The notes below the pieces were generated by a model. That model saw nothing but the letters and a program-made list of their open reading frames with translations. It was not told the origin of the DNA and searched no databases. This document shows positions 1 to 6,966 of a stretch of DNA of 8,174 nt, one piece after another. Positions within the stretch are counted from its first letter, which is position 1, and the number at the start of each line of letters is the position of its first letter. The stretch is from NCBI GenBank assembly GCA_937877075.1, contig CALEGD010000103.1:1-8174 (forward strand), given 5' to 3'. This DNA comes from an uncultured Acholeplasmatales bacterium (lineage in GTDB: Bacteria > Bacillota_I > Bacilli_A > ML615J-28 > CAG-698). Position numbers and translations under genes: made by a program.

Positions 1-390
1 GACAATCGAGGAAATAATCCGGTAAATTTTATCGGGGTCCGTGAGTAATCTACTCCCGGACTCAGCCTTTAAAACCTTGCGAACCGGACAACCCATATTA
101 ATATCAATAATATCGGCCTCAGTGTGTCTGTCGATAAAGACGGCGGCTTCAGTCAATAAACCCACCTCACCCCCAAAAATCTGCACTGCAATTGGGTGTT
201 CCTTCGGACTAACTTGGGTCAGTTCAATTGTTTTTTCATTGTTATAATGTAATCCGTGAGCACTAATCATTTCTGAGTATACGAGTCCGGCTCCGAATTC
301 TTTGATAATTCCCCGAAAAGTTCGATTTGTATATCCTGCCATTGGCGCTAAAACTATAGGATTCTTTATTTCTACATCTTTAATTTTCAA
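1..390 (-). CDS. dusB: tRNA-dihydrouridine synthase, DusB family (partial, 5' part)
   Basis: This is the N-terminal ~130 residues of an FMN-dependent enzyme that reduces uridine to dihydrouridine in tRNA; the frame stays open to the left edge. Recognisable family motifs are the opening IKNPIVLAPMAGYTNRTFR (start of the TIM barrel, FMN-binding), FGAGLVYSEMISAHGL, PIAVQIFGG and DIIDINMGCPVRKV, whose Cys in GCP is the family's catalytic cysteine. The segment after it reads KAESGSRLLTDP, where an Ala is more usual than the Arg. I prefer the TTG at 390: GGTGAT (399-394) sits 3 bases upstream, and the protein then begins KIKDVEIKNP, like Bacillus DusB. An in-frame ATG at 405 would add five residues, but it has no Shine-Dalgarno and lies only ~8 bases from the predicted transcription start. 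The gene diverges from trkA. Family assignment is firm; the exact start is not. Confidence 0.9.
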   Translation of the reverse strand, partial: MKIKDVEIKNPIVLAPMAGYTNRTFRGIIKEFGAGLVYSEMISAHGLHYNNEKTIELTQVSPKEHPIAVQIFGGEVGLLTEAAVFIDRHTEADIIDINMGCPVRKVLKAESGSRLLTDPDKIYRIISSIV

Positions 391-412
391 AAAATCACCG
401 CTCATAAATATT

Positions 413-448
413 ATTAAATATTATATCATATTATGACATTAATATAAA
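413..448 (-). promoter_or_regulatory. Probable promoter of dusB (extended -10)
   Basis: On the minus strand, TGATATAAT at 428-420 is a perfect extended -10 element (TGn + TATAAT). The matching -35 region (about 448-442, TTTATA or TTATAT) is weak, as is tolerated with an extended -10. Transcription would start near 413, leaving a leader of ~23 bases to the TTG start. The 9-mer AAATATTAT occurs twice here (+ strand 406-414 and 416-424), overlapping the -10 and start site. It could be an operator or simple AT-rich sequence. Confidence 0.5.
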
Positions 449-461
449 GAAGAAAAATTTA

Positions 462-490
462 TTGATTAAATAAGGCAACTATTATAAAAT
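462..490 (+). promoter_or_regulatory. Probable promoter of trkA-trkH
   Basis: TTGATT at 462-467 is followed, after a 17-base spacer, by TAAAAT at 485-490, a reasonable sigma-70/sigma-A type promoter. An overlapping TATAAA at 483-488 gives a 15-base spacer. Transcription would start near 497, giving a trkA leader of about 60 bases that contains the Shine-Dalgarno and hairpin described next. Predicted from sequence only. Confidence 0.45.
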
Positions 491-504
491 ATATACATCC
501 GTTT

Positions 505-559
505 AAGAAAGGAGTCAAAATATTATCCGACAAAAAGAATAATATTTTAATCTGCTATG
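505..559 (+). promoter_or_regulatory. Split ribosome binding site of trkA with intervening hairpin
   Basis: A strong Shine-Dalgarno, AAGAAAGGAG, lies at 505-514, but the trkA ATG is at 557-559, 42 bases further on. There is no purine-rich site directly before the ATG (AATCTGCT). Between them is a perfect 10-bp inverted repeat: AAAATATTAT (517-526), a 12-base loop (527-538) and ATAATATTTT (539-548). If the stem forms, only 2 + 8 unpaired bases separate the Shine-Dalgarno from the ATG, a normal spacing. An in-frame TAA at 548-550 rules out an upstream extension of trkA. The layout resembles the split ribosome binding sites known from phage T4 (genes 25 and 38). The stem is all A-U, so its stability is modest. 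Confidence 0.55.
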
Positions 560-1912
560 AAAATCATAATTATCGGTGCCGGCAAAGTCGGCAGCACGAT
601 TATTCAATTTTTGGTCAAAGAAGGACATGATATTACTGTAATTGACACTAACAATAAAACCGTAAACGAAGTTGTAAATAATTATGATATAAAGGGAGTT
701 GTCGGTAACGGGGCCAGTTATCCGATTCAAATCGAAGCTGAAGCAAAGAGAGCTGATTTGCTAATAGCAACAACTTCCAGCGATGAATTAAATATCCTTT
801 GTTGTTTGGTCGGTAAGAAAAGTGGGATTTTTCACACAATTGCCAGGGTTAGAAATCCTGATTATTCCGATCAAATCAACTTTATCAATCAGGAACTGGG
901 ATTAAATTTGATTGTAAATCCAGAACTTGAAGCAGCAAATGAAATATCTAGAATCTTAAGATTCCCTTCCGCTATTAAAATAGATAGCTTTTCGAAAAAC
1001 CAAGTGGAAATTGTAGAAATGAAAGTTGAACATGATTCAATTCTGGTAAATAAAAGCTTGGCCGACCTTAGACGTGAACTACAAATCATTTTCTTAATTT
1101 GCGCAGTTGAAAGAAGCGGTGAAGTTTATATTCCTTCAGGCGATTTTATTATCCAGTCTAAAGACAAACTTTATGTTACCGCTTCAAAAGCAGATATTAC
1201 CCAGTTTTTCAAAAAAATAGGATTATATAGAAGTAGATCCAAAAATATCATGATCATCGGCGGCAGTAAAATCACTTATTATCTTGCGAAACAATTAATA
1301 GAATCAAATTCCAAAGTGAAGATTATTGAAGTTGATGAAAAACGAGCGTATGAATTAAGTGAAGCTCTTCCGGATGCTGTAGTTATCGCCGGCGACGGAA
1401 GTAATAAAACTTTGTTGTTTGAAGAAGGAATTGAAACGATGGATGCGGTTGTAACCTTAACCGGTCTTGATGAAGAAAATATCGTCATCTCCCTTCTTTC
1501 TGAAAAACTAAAAGTTCCAAAAGTAATTACCAAAGTCAATCGCTTTGCCTATCATGATATTCTCGAAAGCATAGGACTGGGAACGGTTATTTCTCCAAAA
1601 GCACTAACCGCATATATAATCCTTCGTTATGTAAGATCACTCGAAAACTCTATGAACAGCAAGTTTGAAACTTTATATAAACTTGTAAACGACCAAGTCG
1701 AAGCAGCGGAATTTCATATTTCCAATGAAACCAATTATACAAATATTAAGTTTAAAGATTTGAAACTAAAAGAAAACATTCTAATCGCTTGCATTATCCG
1801 TAATAATCAAGTTATTATCCCCAGGGGTGAAGATTATATCTTACCTAAAGACAATGTTATTGTTGTAACTGCGGGAAGAATACTGACAGATTTTGAGGAA
1901 ATATTCAAATAA
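557..1912 (+). CDS. trkA: Trk potassium uptake system, NAD-binding regulatory subunit TrkA
   Basis: This is a cytosolic regulatory protein that assembles into a ring under the TrkH channel and gates K+ uptake by binding nucleotides. At 451 residues it is full length for the two-repeat form. Each half has an RCK_N Rossmann domain followed by an RCK_C domain. The first begins MKIIIIGAGKVGS (dinucleotide loop GAGKVG at 7-12) with an acidic residue closing strand 2 (VID, D30), then RCK_C from about 140 to 220. The second begins NIMIIGGSKI near 230, with IIEVD near 256-260 and VVIAGDGS near 275-282, then RCK_C from about 370 to the end. The second glycine loop (GGSKI) departs more from GxGxxG, so the first site is probably the main NAD(H) site; that is inference. 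The start at 557 puts the first beta strand at residue 2, normal for the family. One base separates its stop from the preferred trkH ATG, so the two are surely one operon. Confidence 0.96.
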   Translation: MKIIIIGAGKVGSTIIQFLVKEGHDITVIDTNNKTVNEVVNNYDIKGVVGNGASYPIQIEAEAKRADLLIATTSSDELNILCCLVGKKSGIFHTIARVRNPDYSDQINFINQELGLNLIVNPELEAANEISRILRFPSAIKIDSFSKNQVEIVEMKVEHDSILVNKSLADLRRELQIIFLICAVERSGEVYIPSGDFIIQSKDKLYVTASKADITQFFKKIGLYRSRSKNIMIIGGSKITYYLAKQLIESNSKVKIIEVDEKRAYELSEALPDAVVIAGDGSNKTLLFEEGIETMDAVVTLTGLDEENIVISLLSEKLKVPKVITKVNRFAYHDILESIGLGTVISPKALTAYIILRYVRSLENSMNSKFETLYKLVNDQVEAAEFHISNETNYTNIKFKDLKLKENILIACIIRNNQVIIPRGEDYILPKDNVIVVTAGRILTDFEEIFK

Positions 1913-1913
1913 A

Positions 1914-3308
1914 ATGAACTATCGATTAATATTTAATTTCATCGGTAATCTCTTACGGGTAGAAGCTTTTTTACTACTATTTCCACTTATAGTTTCAATT
2001 ATCTATCATGAAAATCTTTATTTTGCCTATTCAATCCCAATCTTCATACTTATTTTATTAAGCTATGTTTTAAAAACCAAAAAATCAAGTAAAAAACAAT
2101 TATATGTACGTGAAGGATTCGTTATCACTGGATTATCCTGGATTTTACTATCATTTTTCGGATCTCTGCCTTTTATTATCAGTGGAGAAATACCTAATTT
2201 CTTTGATGCCTTTTTCGAAACCGTCTCCGGTTTTACAACAACCGGTAGCAGTATTTTGAAGGATATAGAAGCGATGAGTCACAGTCTTCTTTTCTGGAGA
2301 AGTTTTACTCACTGGGTCGGAGGAATGGGCGTCCTAGTCTTCGTACTAGCTATTTTACCGAATACCGACGCCAGTTCAATGTATATTTTAAAAGCCGAGT
2401 CTCCCGGTCCTCAAGTTGGAAAATTGGTGTCCAAAGTAAGAATAACCGCTAGGATTCTTTACAGCATTTATATTGCAATGACGGTCATACTAATTATCTT
2501 ACTAGCATTCAAAATGCCACTCTTTGACAGCTTTTGTAATGGATTAGGGACGGCAGGAACAGGCGGATTTGCAATAAAAAACAATAGTATTGCTTATTAT
2601 AACAGCCTTTATGTTGATATTGTCATAACAATATTCATGGTTCTTTTCGGAATTAATTTCAATATCTTTTATTTGCTTTTGATAGGTCATATCAAAGATG
2701 CTTTTAAAAGTGAAGAATTACGGCTTTATCTTTTTATCATCGTCGGTGCAATTATTCTTATAGCTATTAACCTCTATTATTCCGGAACATTTAAAACTCT
2801 AAGTGAAGCCTTTAGGTATTCGTCTTTCCAAACCGGATCAATTATCTCTACTACCGGTTATACAACCACCGATTTTAATCTCTGGCCAAGTTTTTCAAGA
2901 TGGATTCTCGTACTCTTAATGTTCGTCGGCGGTATGGCTGGGTCAACAGCTGGCGGGATTAAATACAGCATCAATCCCAGAAGGGTTTCTTCCTTAACAT
3001 TTGAGGGAAAGCCATTAGAACCAGAGGTTGGAAAAGGGGTATCGGCTTTCTTTATAGCTTATATATTTCTGCTCTTAATTGGTGTCTTACTTATCTCTAT
3101 AGACGGTAAGGACCTTATTACAAATTTTACCGCTACTCTCGCTTGTATCAGTAATGTTGGTCCGGGTTTAGCGATTGTCGGACCAACGGGGAATTTTTCC
3201 TCTTTTTCCAGTTTTTCTAAACTAGTTTTATCTATAATAATGCTTTCCGGAAGACTGGAGATATTCCCAATTCTGATTCTTTTCTCACCAAGAACTTGGA
3301 AAAGATAA
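1914..3308 (+). CDS. trkH: Trk potassium uptake system, channel subunit TrkH
   Basis: This is an integral membrane K+ translocating subunit of the TrkH/TrkG/KtrB superfamily, 464 residues from this ATG. The four pore repeats are visible: SGFTTTG (105-111), GTAGTGGF (212-219), STTGYTTTD (312-320) and CISNVGPGL (411-419), each with its filter-loop glycine. SFTHWVGGMGVLVF (130-143), GGMAGSTAGGIK (339-350) and the C-terminal MLSGRLEIFPILILFSPR are also typical of TrkH. The segment from GGIK to INPRRV seems about 15 residues shorter than usual (see findings). I chose the ATG at 1914, one base after the trkA stop, because it gives the family-type start MNYRLIFNFIGNLLRVEAFLL. An in-frame TTG at 1893 inside trkA would add seven residues. 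GAGG at 1895-1898 is the likely ribosome site, somewhat far (15 bases); translation is probably coupled to trkA. A terminator follows the stop directly. Confidence 0.95.
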   Translation: MNYRLIFNFIGNLLRVEAFLLLFPLIVSIIYHENLYFAYSIPIFILILLSYVLKTKKSSKKQLYVREGFVITGLSWILLSFFGSLPFIISGEIPNFFDAFFETVSGFTTTGSSILKDIEAMSHSLLFWRSFTHWVGGMGVLVFVLAILPNTDASSMYILKAESPGPQVGKLVSKVRITARILYSIYIAMTVILIILLAFKMPLFDSFCNGLGTAGTGGFAIKNNSIAYYNSLYVDIVITIFMVLFGINFNIFYLLLIGHIKDAFKSEELRLYLFIIVGAIILIAINLYYSGTFKTLSEAFRYSSFQTGSIISTTGYTTTDFNLWPSFSRWILVLLMFVGGMAGSTAGGIKYSINPRRVSSLTFEGKPLEPEVGKGVSAFFIAYIFLLLIGVLLISIDGKDLITNFTATLACISNVGPGLAIVGPTGNFSSFSSFSKLVLSIIMLSGRLEIFPILILFSPRTWKR

Positions 3309-3338
3309 ACGCAAACGGATTTCCGCTTGCGTTTTTTT
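3309..3338 (+). terminator. Rho-independent terminator after trkH, shared by the convergent ABC operon
   Basis: ACGCAAACGGA (3309-3319) pairs with TCCGCTTGCGT (3322-3332) with one A/C mismatch (3315/3326), followed by a run of seven T (3332-3338). It begins one base after the trkH TAA. On the opposite strand the same hairpin is followed by TTTATCTTTT, so it probably also ends the converging ABC transporter transcript, whose stop codon is at 3344-3342. The whole convergent gap is only 33 bases. Confidence 0.9.
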
Positions 3339-3341
3339 CAT

Positions 3342-5123
3342 TTATTTAATTCGATCCTGCATTTGTAACTGATAAAGTTTATAATAATGTCCCCTTTGCT
3401 TCAAAAGTTCCTGATGATTTCCCTCCTCTACAATCTCGCCTTTTGATAAAACGATAATTTTATCGGCATGTTGGATAGTAGAAAGGCGATGGGCCACAAT
3501 CACCATCGTACCAATATTCATCATTTTCTTCAAAGAATCTTGAATTAATGTTTCTGTTTCGGTATCAATATTGGCAGTAGCTTCATCTAGCATCATTACT
3601 TTCGGTTTGTGAGCAACAGTTCTTGCGAAGGAGATAAGTTGTCTTTGACCTGAGGAAAAGTTATTTCCTCTTTCCCTAACCTCTTCATGATAATCATTGG
3701 GCATCTTTTCAATAAACTTATCAGCATTTACATATTCTGCTGCTTGTTTTACATCTTCGAATCTAATATCATCTTCCCGCATCTGAATATTTGAAAGAAT
3801 CGTACCGCTAAATAAGAAAACATCTTGAGGCATTTGACCGATCCGTTTCCTTAAGGAAGCTCTTTTTAAATCTCTGATATTGATACCGTCAATCAAAATC
3901 TGACCTTTTTGTATATCGTAGTTTCTGACAATCAGAGAGAGAATAGTTGTCTTTCCGCTTCCGGTCGCACCAACGAAAGCTACAGTTTCCTTTGGTTTAA
4001 TTTTAAAGGAAACATCCTTCAAAATCCATTCATCGGGAAGATAACTGAACCAAACATTTTTAAATTCAATCTCACCATTAAGGTCTTCTAATTCTATCGC
4101 ATCTTCTTCATCCTCTATCTCCGGTTTTGTATCCAGTACTGCAAAGATTTTTTCAGCGGAAGCAAATGCAGATTGTAGTATATTGAATTGTTCAGCTAGT
4201 TGCTGTAAAGGATTATAAAGCATATCGATATATTGCGTGAAGGTTATAATTAAGTCATAACCGACTTTCGGTATAAAACTGATTTCACCGATTGCGGTTC
4301 TGGCTCCAAACCAAAGCACTAAAGCTGTCGTTAATAAATAAAGGACATAAATCGAAGGTCGGAAAACCCCAAAGATGAAGATTTCTTTAAGTGAGCTTTT
4401 TTTCAAAGCATTATTTCTTTCCCGGAATTCTTTGCGTTTCTTTCCTTCTTGATTAAAAACTTGTGTTACTTTCATTCCGGAGATATTTTCCGACAAAAAG
4501 GCATTAACATTTGTAAGGTTATTTCTTACTTCTCGATAAGCTCCCCGAGAAAACTTTCGAAAAATGAAGGAAATTACAACAAGCAAAGGGCTTAGAATTA
4601 AAACTAATAGTGTCAATCTTGCATTTAAAATTAACATCGCAACAAATACACCGATGATTGTAAAGATGTTTTTCAAGAGATTGACAATAACACTGGTATA
4701 CATTTCACTGAGGGTATTTGTATCATTAGTTACTCTGGTAACAAGTTTTCCAACTGGAACCTTATTGAATTGGTCATTAGAAAAACTTTGAATATGCGAG
4801 AAAACTTCCTGTCTTATCTTGAAGATAATATCTTGACCGATTTTTTGAAGGATAATTGATTGATAATATTGAAAAAACGCACCGGCAACAACACAAACCG
4901 CGTAGAGAATTACAATAATAAGAATTTCGGTAAAATCAGATCCTGTTTGGCCAAGCAACTTTGAAGCCCTTCCTAAAAGATAGGGAAGGATAATTGTAAT
5001 CCCTACTGAAAATAACATCATGAAAATTGATAAGATGAAACTCCAAGTATGACCCTTCAAATAAGAAAAAAGCCTTTTTATCATCCTTTTATCTGTTATA
5101 CGAGTTTGAGACGCTTCAGTCAT
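3342..5123 (-). CDS. Heterodimeric ABC exporter, half-transporter with canonical ATP site (BmrD/LmrD/TM288-like)
   Basis: This is a half-transporter with one membrane domain (six predicted helices within about residues 25-310) fused to an ATPase domain, 593 residues from this start. The ATPase has Walker A GATGSGKT (385-392), a Q-loop Gln in MPQD (433), a Walker B ending LDEA with catalytic Glu (514), and switch His in VAHR (545). Its signature is FSSGQ (489-493) rather than LSGGQ, as often seen in the partner that completes a degenerate site. With its upstream neighbour it should form one heterodimeric exporter in the plasma membrane; substrates of relatives include drugs, peptides and lipids, so the cargo here is unknown. 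I chose the ATG at 5123, overlapping the upstream stop by 8 bases (5116-5123) with GGGGGTG (5136-5130) at good spacing. The longer start at 5144 has no well-placed ribosome site. Translation is probably coupled. It ends at the convergent terminator. Confidence 0.93.
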   Translation of the reverse strand: MTEASQTRITDKRMIKRLFSYLKGHTWSFILSIFMMLFSVGITIILPYLLGRASKLLGQTGSDFTEILIIVILYAVCVVAGAFFQYYQSIILQKIGQDIIFKIRQEVFSHIQSFSNDQFNKVPVGKLVTRVTNDTNTLSEMYTSVIVNLLKNIFTIIGVFVAMLILNARLTLLVLILSPLLVVISFIFRKFSRGAYREVRNNLTNVNAFLSENISGMKVTQVFNQEGKKRKEFRERNNALKKSSLKEIFIFGVFRPSIYVLYLLTTALVLWFGARTAIGEISFIPKVGYDLIITFTQYIDMLYNPLQQLAEQFNILQSAFASAEKIFAVLDTKPEIEDEEDAIELEDLNGEIEFKNVWFSYLPDEWILKDVSFKIKPKETVAFVGATGSGKTTILSLIVRNYDIQKGQILIDGINIRDLKRASLRKRIGQMPQDVFLFSGTILSNIQMREDDIRFEDVKQAAEYVNADKFIEKMPNDYHEEVRERGNNFSSGQRQLISFARTVAHKPKVMMLDEATANIDTETETLIQDSLKKMMNIGTMVIVAHRLSTIQHADKIIVLSKGEIVEEGNHQELLKQRGHYYKLYQLQMQDRIK

Positions 5124-6879
5124 TTTCAGCACCCCCAATCTCATCTTCTAAATTTTGTAATTCAACCATCTTTTGATATTCAGGACAAACTTTCAGTAAA
5201 TCCTCGTGGGTTCCGAAACCGACTAATCGACCTTCATCAAGCAAAGCAATCTTATCTAAGGATTGGATTGTAGAGATTCGGTGAGCAATGAGAATCGTTG
5301 TTTTTCCAACTCGTTCTTTCTTTAGATTAGCCAAAATTGTTTTTTCAGTTCTTGTGTCAACCGCAGATACGGAATCATCAAGAATTAAAATCTGAGCATC
5401 ACGAATTAACGCTCTGGCAATGGCAATTCGTTGTTTCTGACCTCCGGATACAGTAGTTCCTCTTTCACCAAGTACGGTTTCATATTCCATGGGAAAATCC
5501 TTAATATTGTCATGAACCGCCGCTAACTCAGCAACCTCTCTGATTCTATCAGCATCAGCTGCTTCACTTGAAAAGTTAATATTATTTGTAATTGTATCGC
5601 TGAAGAGGAAGTTATCCTGAGGAACATAGGCAATAGCATCACGAAGAGCCTTAACCTTAATCTTCATTAAATCGACATCATCAATAAATACTTGACCCTC
5701 TTCTATATTATGTATTCTTAATAAAGTATCCACTAAACTTGTTTTTCCGCATCCGGTTCTTCCGATTAATCCAAGGCTTTCTCCTTGATTAAGAGTAAAG
5801 CTGATATCCTCAAGTACCTTAGCTCCACCTGGGTAAGCAAAGGAGAAATTCCGAAATTCAATTTTACCGGAAATTGAAAATTCAACAGCGTCTTCTAAAT
5901 CCTTAATTTCAAACGGTTCATTCAACAAGTTATTGATTCTCTTTAATGATGCCATTCCTTGGCTTCTTAAATTGATCAGATTAGCAATTGCCATCATTGG
6001 CCAAATCATTGCTGAAAAATAAGATATAAATTTAGAAAGTGTACCGATTGAAAAGCTTCCCGTACCCTTATAACTATTGAAAACTAGGTATCCGCCAAAA
6101 CCAAGAATAATGATAACTATGGAACTGATAAATAGATTGATCAGAATCTGCAAGAGTAAGGCAGTTTTGGCGAAGTCTATATTCTTATCTCGAGTATCCT
6201 GGTTGATCTTTCTAAAAGCCAGAAGTTCTTTTGCTTCCTTAACAAACGCCTTAATTACAGAGATTCCGGAAAAACTTTCCTGAGTAAAATCAGAAAGATT
6301 AGCGAATGCCTTTTGCATCAAGGCAAACTTCTTCCTCATATAATTCCCAACAATCTTCCCGCAAATTGCAATGATAAGCAAAGGAATCGAAGAGATAAGA
6401 GTGAGGGTAATATTAATATCAATCATCTTTTTAAATGCAAGTGTTCCGAGAAAAAGCGCATCGACAAGCATTAATGTTCCGGCCCCGAAAGCTCTTCTAA
6501 TGGTTTGCAGATCGTTTGTAAAGAGGGCCATCAGCGCTCCGGTTTTATTTTCTTGAAAATACCTTTGGGAGAGTCCTTCCAAATGAACAAACATCTTCTC
6601 CCGTAAATCGGCTTCAATCCTAACTCCATTCCCAAATAGTGCAAATCTCCAAAGGAATCTGCCAACAAACATAATAAGGGCGATAATCAGAATCTCCTTT
6701 AAAAACCCTCGAAGACTTTCCATCGTCAACCAATTTTCATTGATTCCGTCAATGATATCACCGACTATTTCAGGTAGTTTTAACTGATAGATATCAACCA
6801 CTAATAAAGCAATTATTCCGATAAGGATATAATGTAGATATTTAAAATAAAAACGATTGATATTTTTTCCAAAAATCAT
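5116..6879 (-). CDS. Heterodimeric ABC exporter, half-transporter with degenerate ATP site (BmrC/LmrC/TM287-like)
   Basis: This is the first gene of the exporter pair, 587 residues, with a membrane domain (six predicted helices, about 15-305) followed by an ATPase domain. Motifs are Walker A GRTGCGKT (373-380), Q-loop Gln in VPQD (421), a canonical signature VSGGQ (477-481), Walker B ILILD followed by Asp 502 (DDSVSAVD), and switch His in IAHR (533). The usual catalytic Glu is thus Asp, the mark of the non-hydrolysing site in heterodimeric exporters. In the head-to-tail dimer that site would pair with the variant FSSGQ signature of the downstream protein, while this protein's VSGGQ completes the normal site. 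The ATG at 6879 is preceded by GGTGA (6888-6884), and a good promoter lies just upstream. The gene ends in TGA within an ATGACTGA overlap with the partner's start. Expected location is the plasma membrane. Whether it exports drugs or a native metabolite cannot be told from sequence. Confidence 0.94.
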   Translation of the reverse strand: MIFGKNINRFYFKYLHYILIGIIALLVVDIYQLKLPEIVGDIIDGINENWLTMESLRGFLKEILIIALIMFVGRFLWRFALFGNGVRIEADLREKMFVHLEGLSQRYFQENKTGALMALFTNDLQTIRRAFGAGTLMLVDALFLGTLAFKKMIDINITLTLISSIPLLIIAICGKIVGNYMRKKFALMQKAFANLSDFTQESFSGISVIKAFVKEAKELLAFRKINQDTRDKNIDFAKTALLLQILINLFISSIVIIILGFGGYLVFNSYKGTGSFSIGTLSKFISYFSAMIWPMMAIANLINLRSQGMASLKRINNLLNEPFEIKDLEDAVEFSISGKIEFRNFSFAYPGGAKVLEDISFTLNQGESLGLIGRTGCGKTSLVDTLLRIHNIEEGQVFIDDVDLMKIKVKALRDAIAYVPQDNFLFSDTITNNINFSSEAADADRIREVAELAAVHDNIKDFPMEYETVLGERGTTVSGGQKQRIAIARALIRDAQILILDDSVSAVDTRTEKTILANLKKERVGKTTILIAHRISTIQSLDKIALLDEGRLVGFGTHEDLLKVCPEYQKMVELQNLEDEIGGAEND

Positions 6880-6898
6880 ATTTTCACCAATCCCATTA

Positions 6899-6933
6899 AA
6901 TAATGATTATATCATATTTTTTGTAATATTCAA
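6899..6933 (-). promoter_or_regulatory. Promoter of the ABC exporter operon
   Basis: On the minus strand, TTGAAT at 6933-6928 is followed by a 16-base spacer and TATAAT at 6911-6906, preceded by TGA, giving the extended -10 TGATATAAT (6914-6906). Transcription would start near 6899, about 20 bases before the ATG at 6879, leaving room for the GGTGA ribosome site at 6888-6884. I see no long leader, attenuator or clear operator. Confidence 0.7.
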
Positions 6934-6940
6934 GATACAA

Positions 6941-6966
6941 AACAGTAAAAAGCGTCTTAAACGCTT
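6941..6966 (-). terminator. Short rho-independent terminator of the YyaL-like gene
   Basis: On the minus strand AAGCGT (6966-6961) and ACGCTT (6955-6950) form a 6-bp stem with a 5-base loop, followed by a T-rich stretch (TTTTT, then TGTTTT). The stop codon TAA (6959-6957) lies in the loop region, so the terminator overlaps the end of the coding sequence. It separates this transcript from the ABC operon promoter immediately downstream. Confidence 0.7.

Noticed and set aside
41..247. Plus-strand reading frame of 68 codons
   Set aside because: It lies antisense to the clearly recognisable dusB coding frame and resembles no known protein; it has no supported ribosome site.
522..542. Tiny leader peptide starting at ATT 522 (six codons then TAA) using the strong SD
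   Set aside because: It would need a rare ATT start, and the sequence overlaps the hairpin that better explains the distant SD. It remains a weak alternative for why the SD lies there.
515..1539. Several minus-strand reading frames of 60-90 codons inside trkA (515-730, 648-839, 889-1089, 1279-1539)
   Set aside because: All are antisense shadows of the trkA frame, with low-complexity products and no independent start signals.
1893..1913. TTG start for trkH inside the end of trkA
   Set aside because: It adds MRKYSNK, which is not typical of TrkH starts, and no SD precedes it; the ATG at 1914 gives the usual family beginning.
5124..5144. ATG at 5144 as the start of the second ABC gene
   Set aside because: No ribosome site at proper distance; the ATG at 5123 has GGGGGTG six bases upstream and gives a typical 8-base overlap.
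3909..6556. Plus-strand reading frames of 60-75 codons inside the ABC genes (3909-4091, 4564-4791, 5049-5273, 6077-6283, 6371-6556)
   Set aside because: All are antisense to well-conserved ABC transporter coding sequence and show no family motif.
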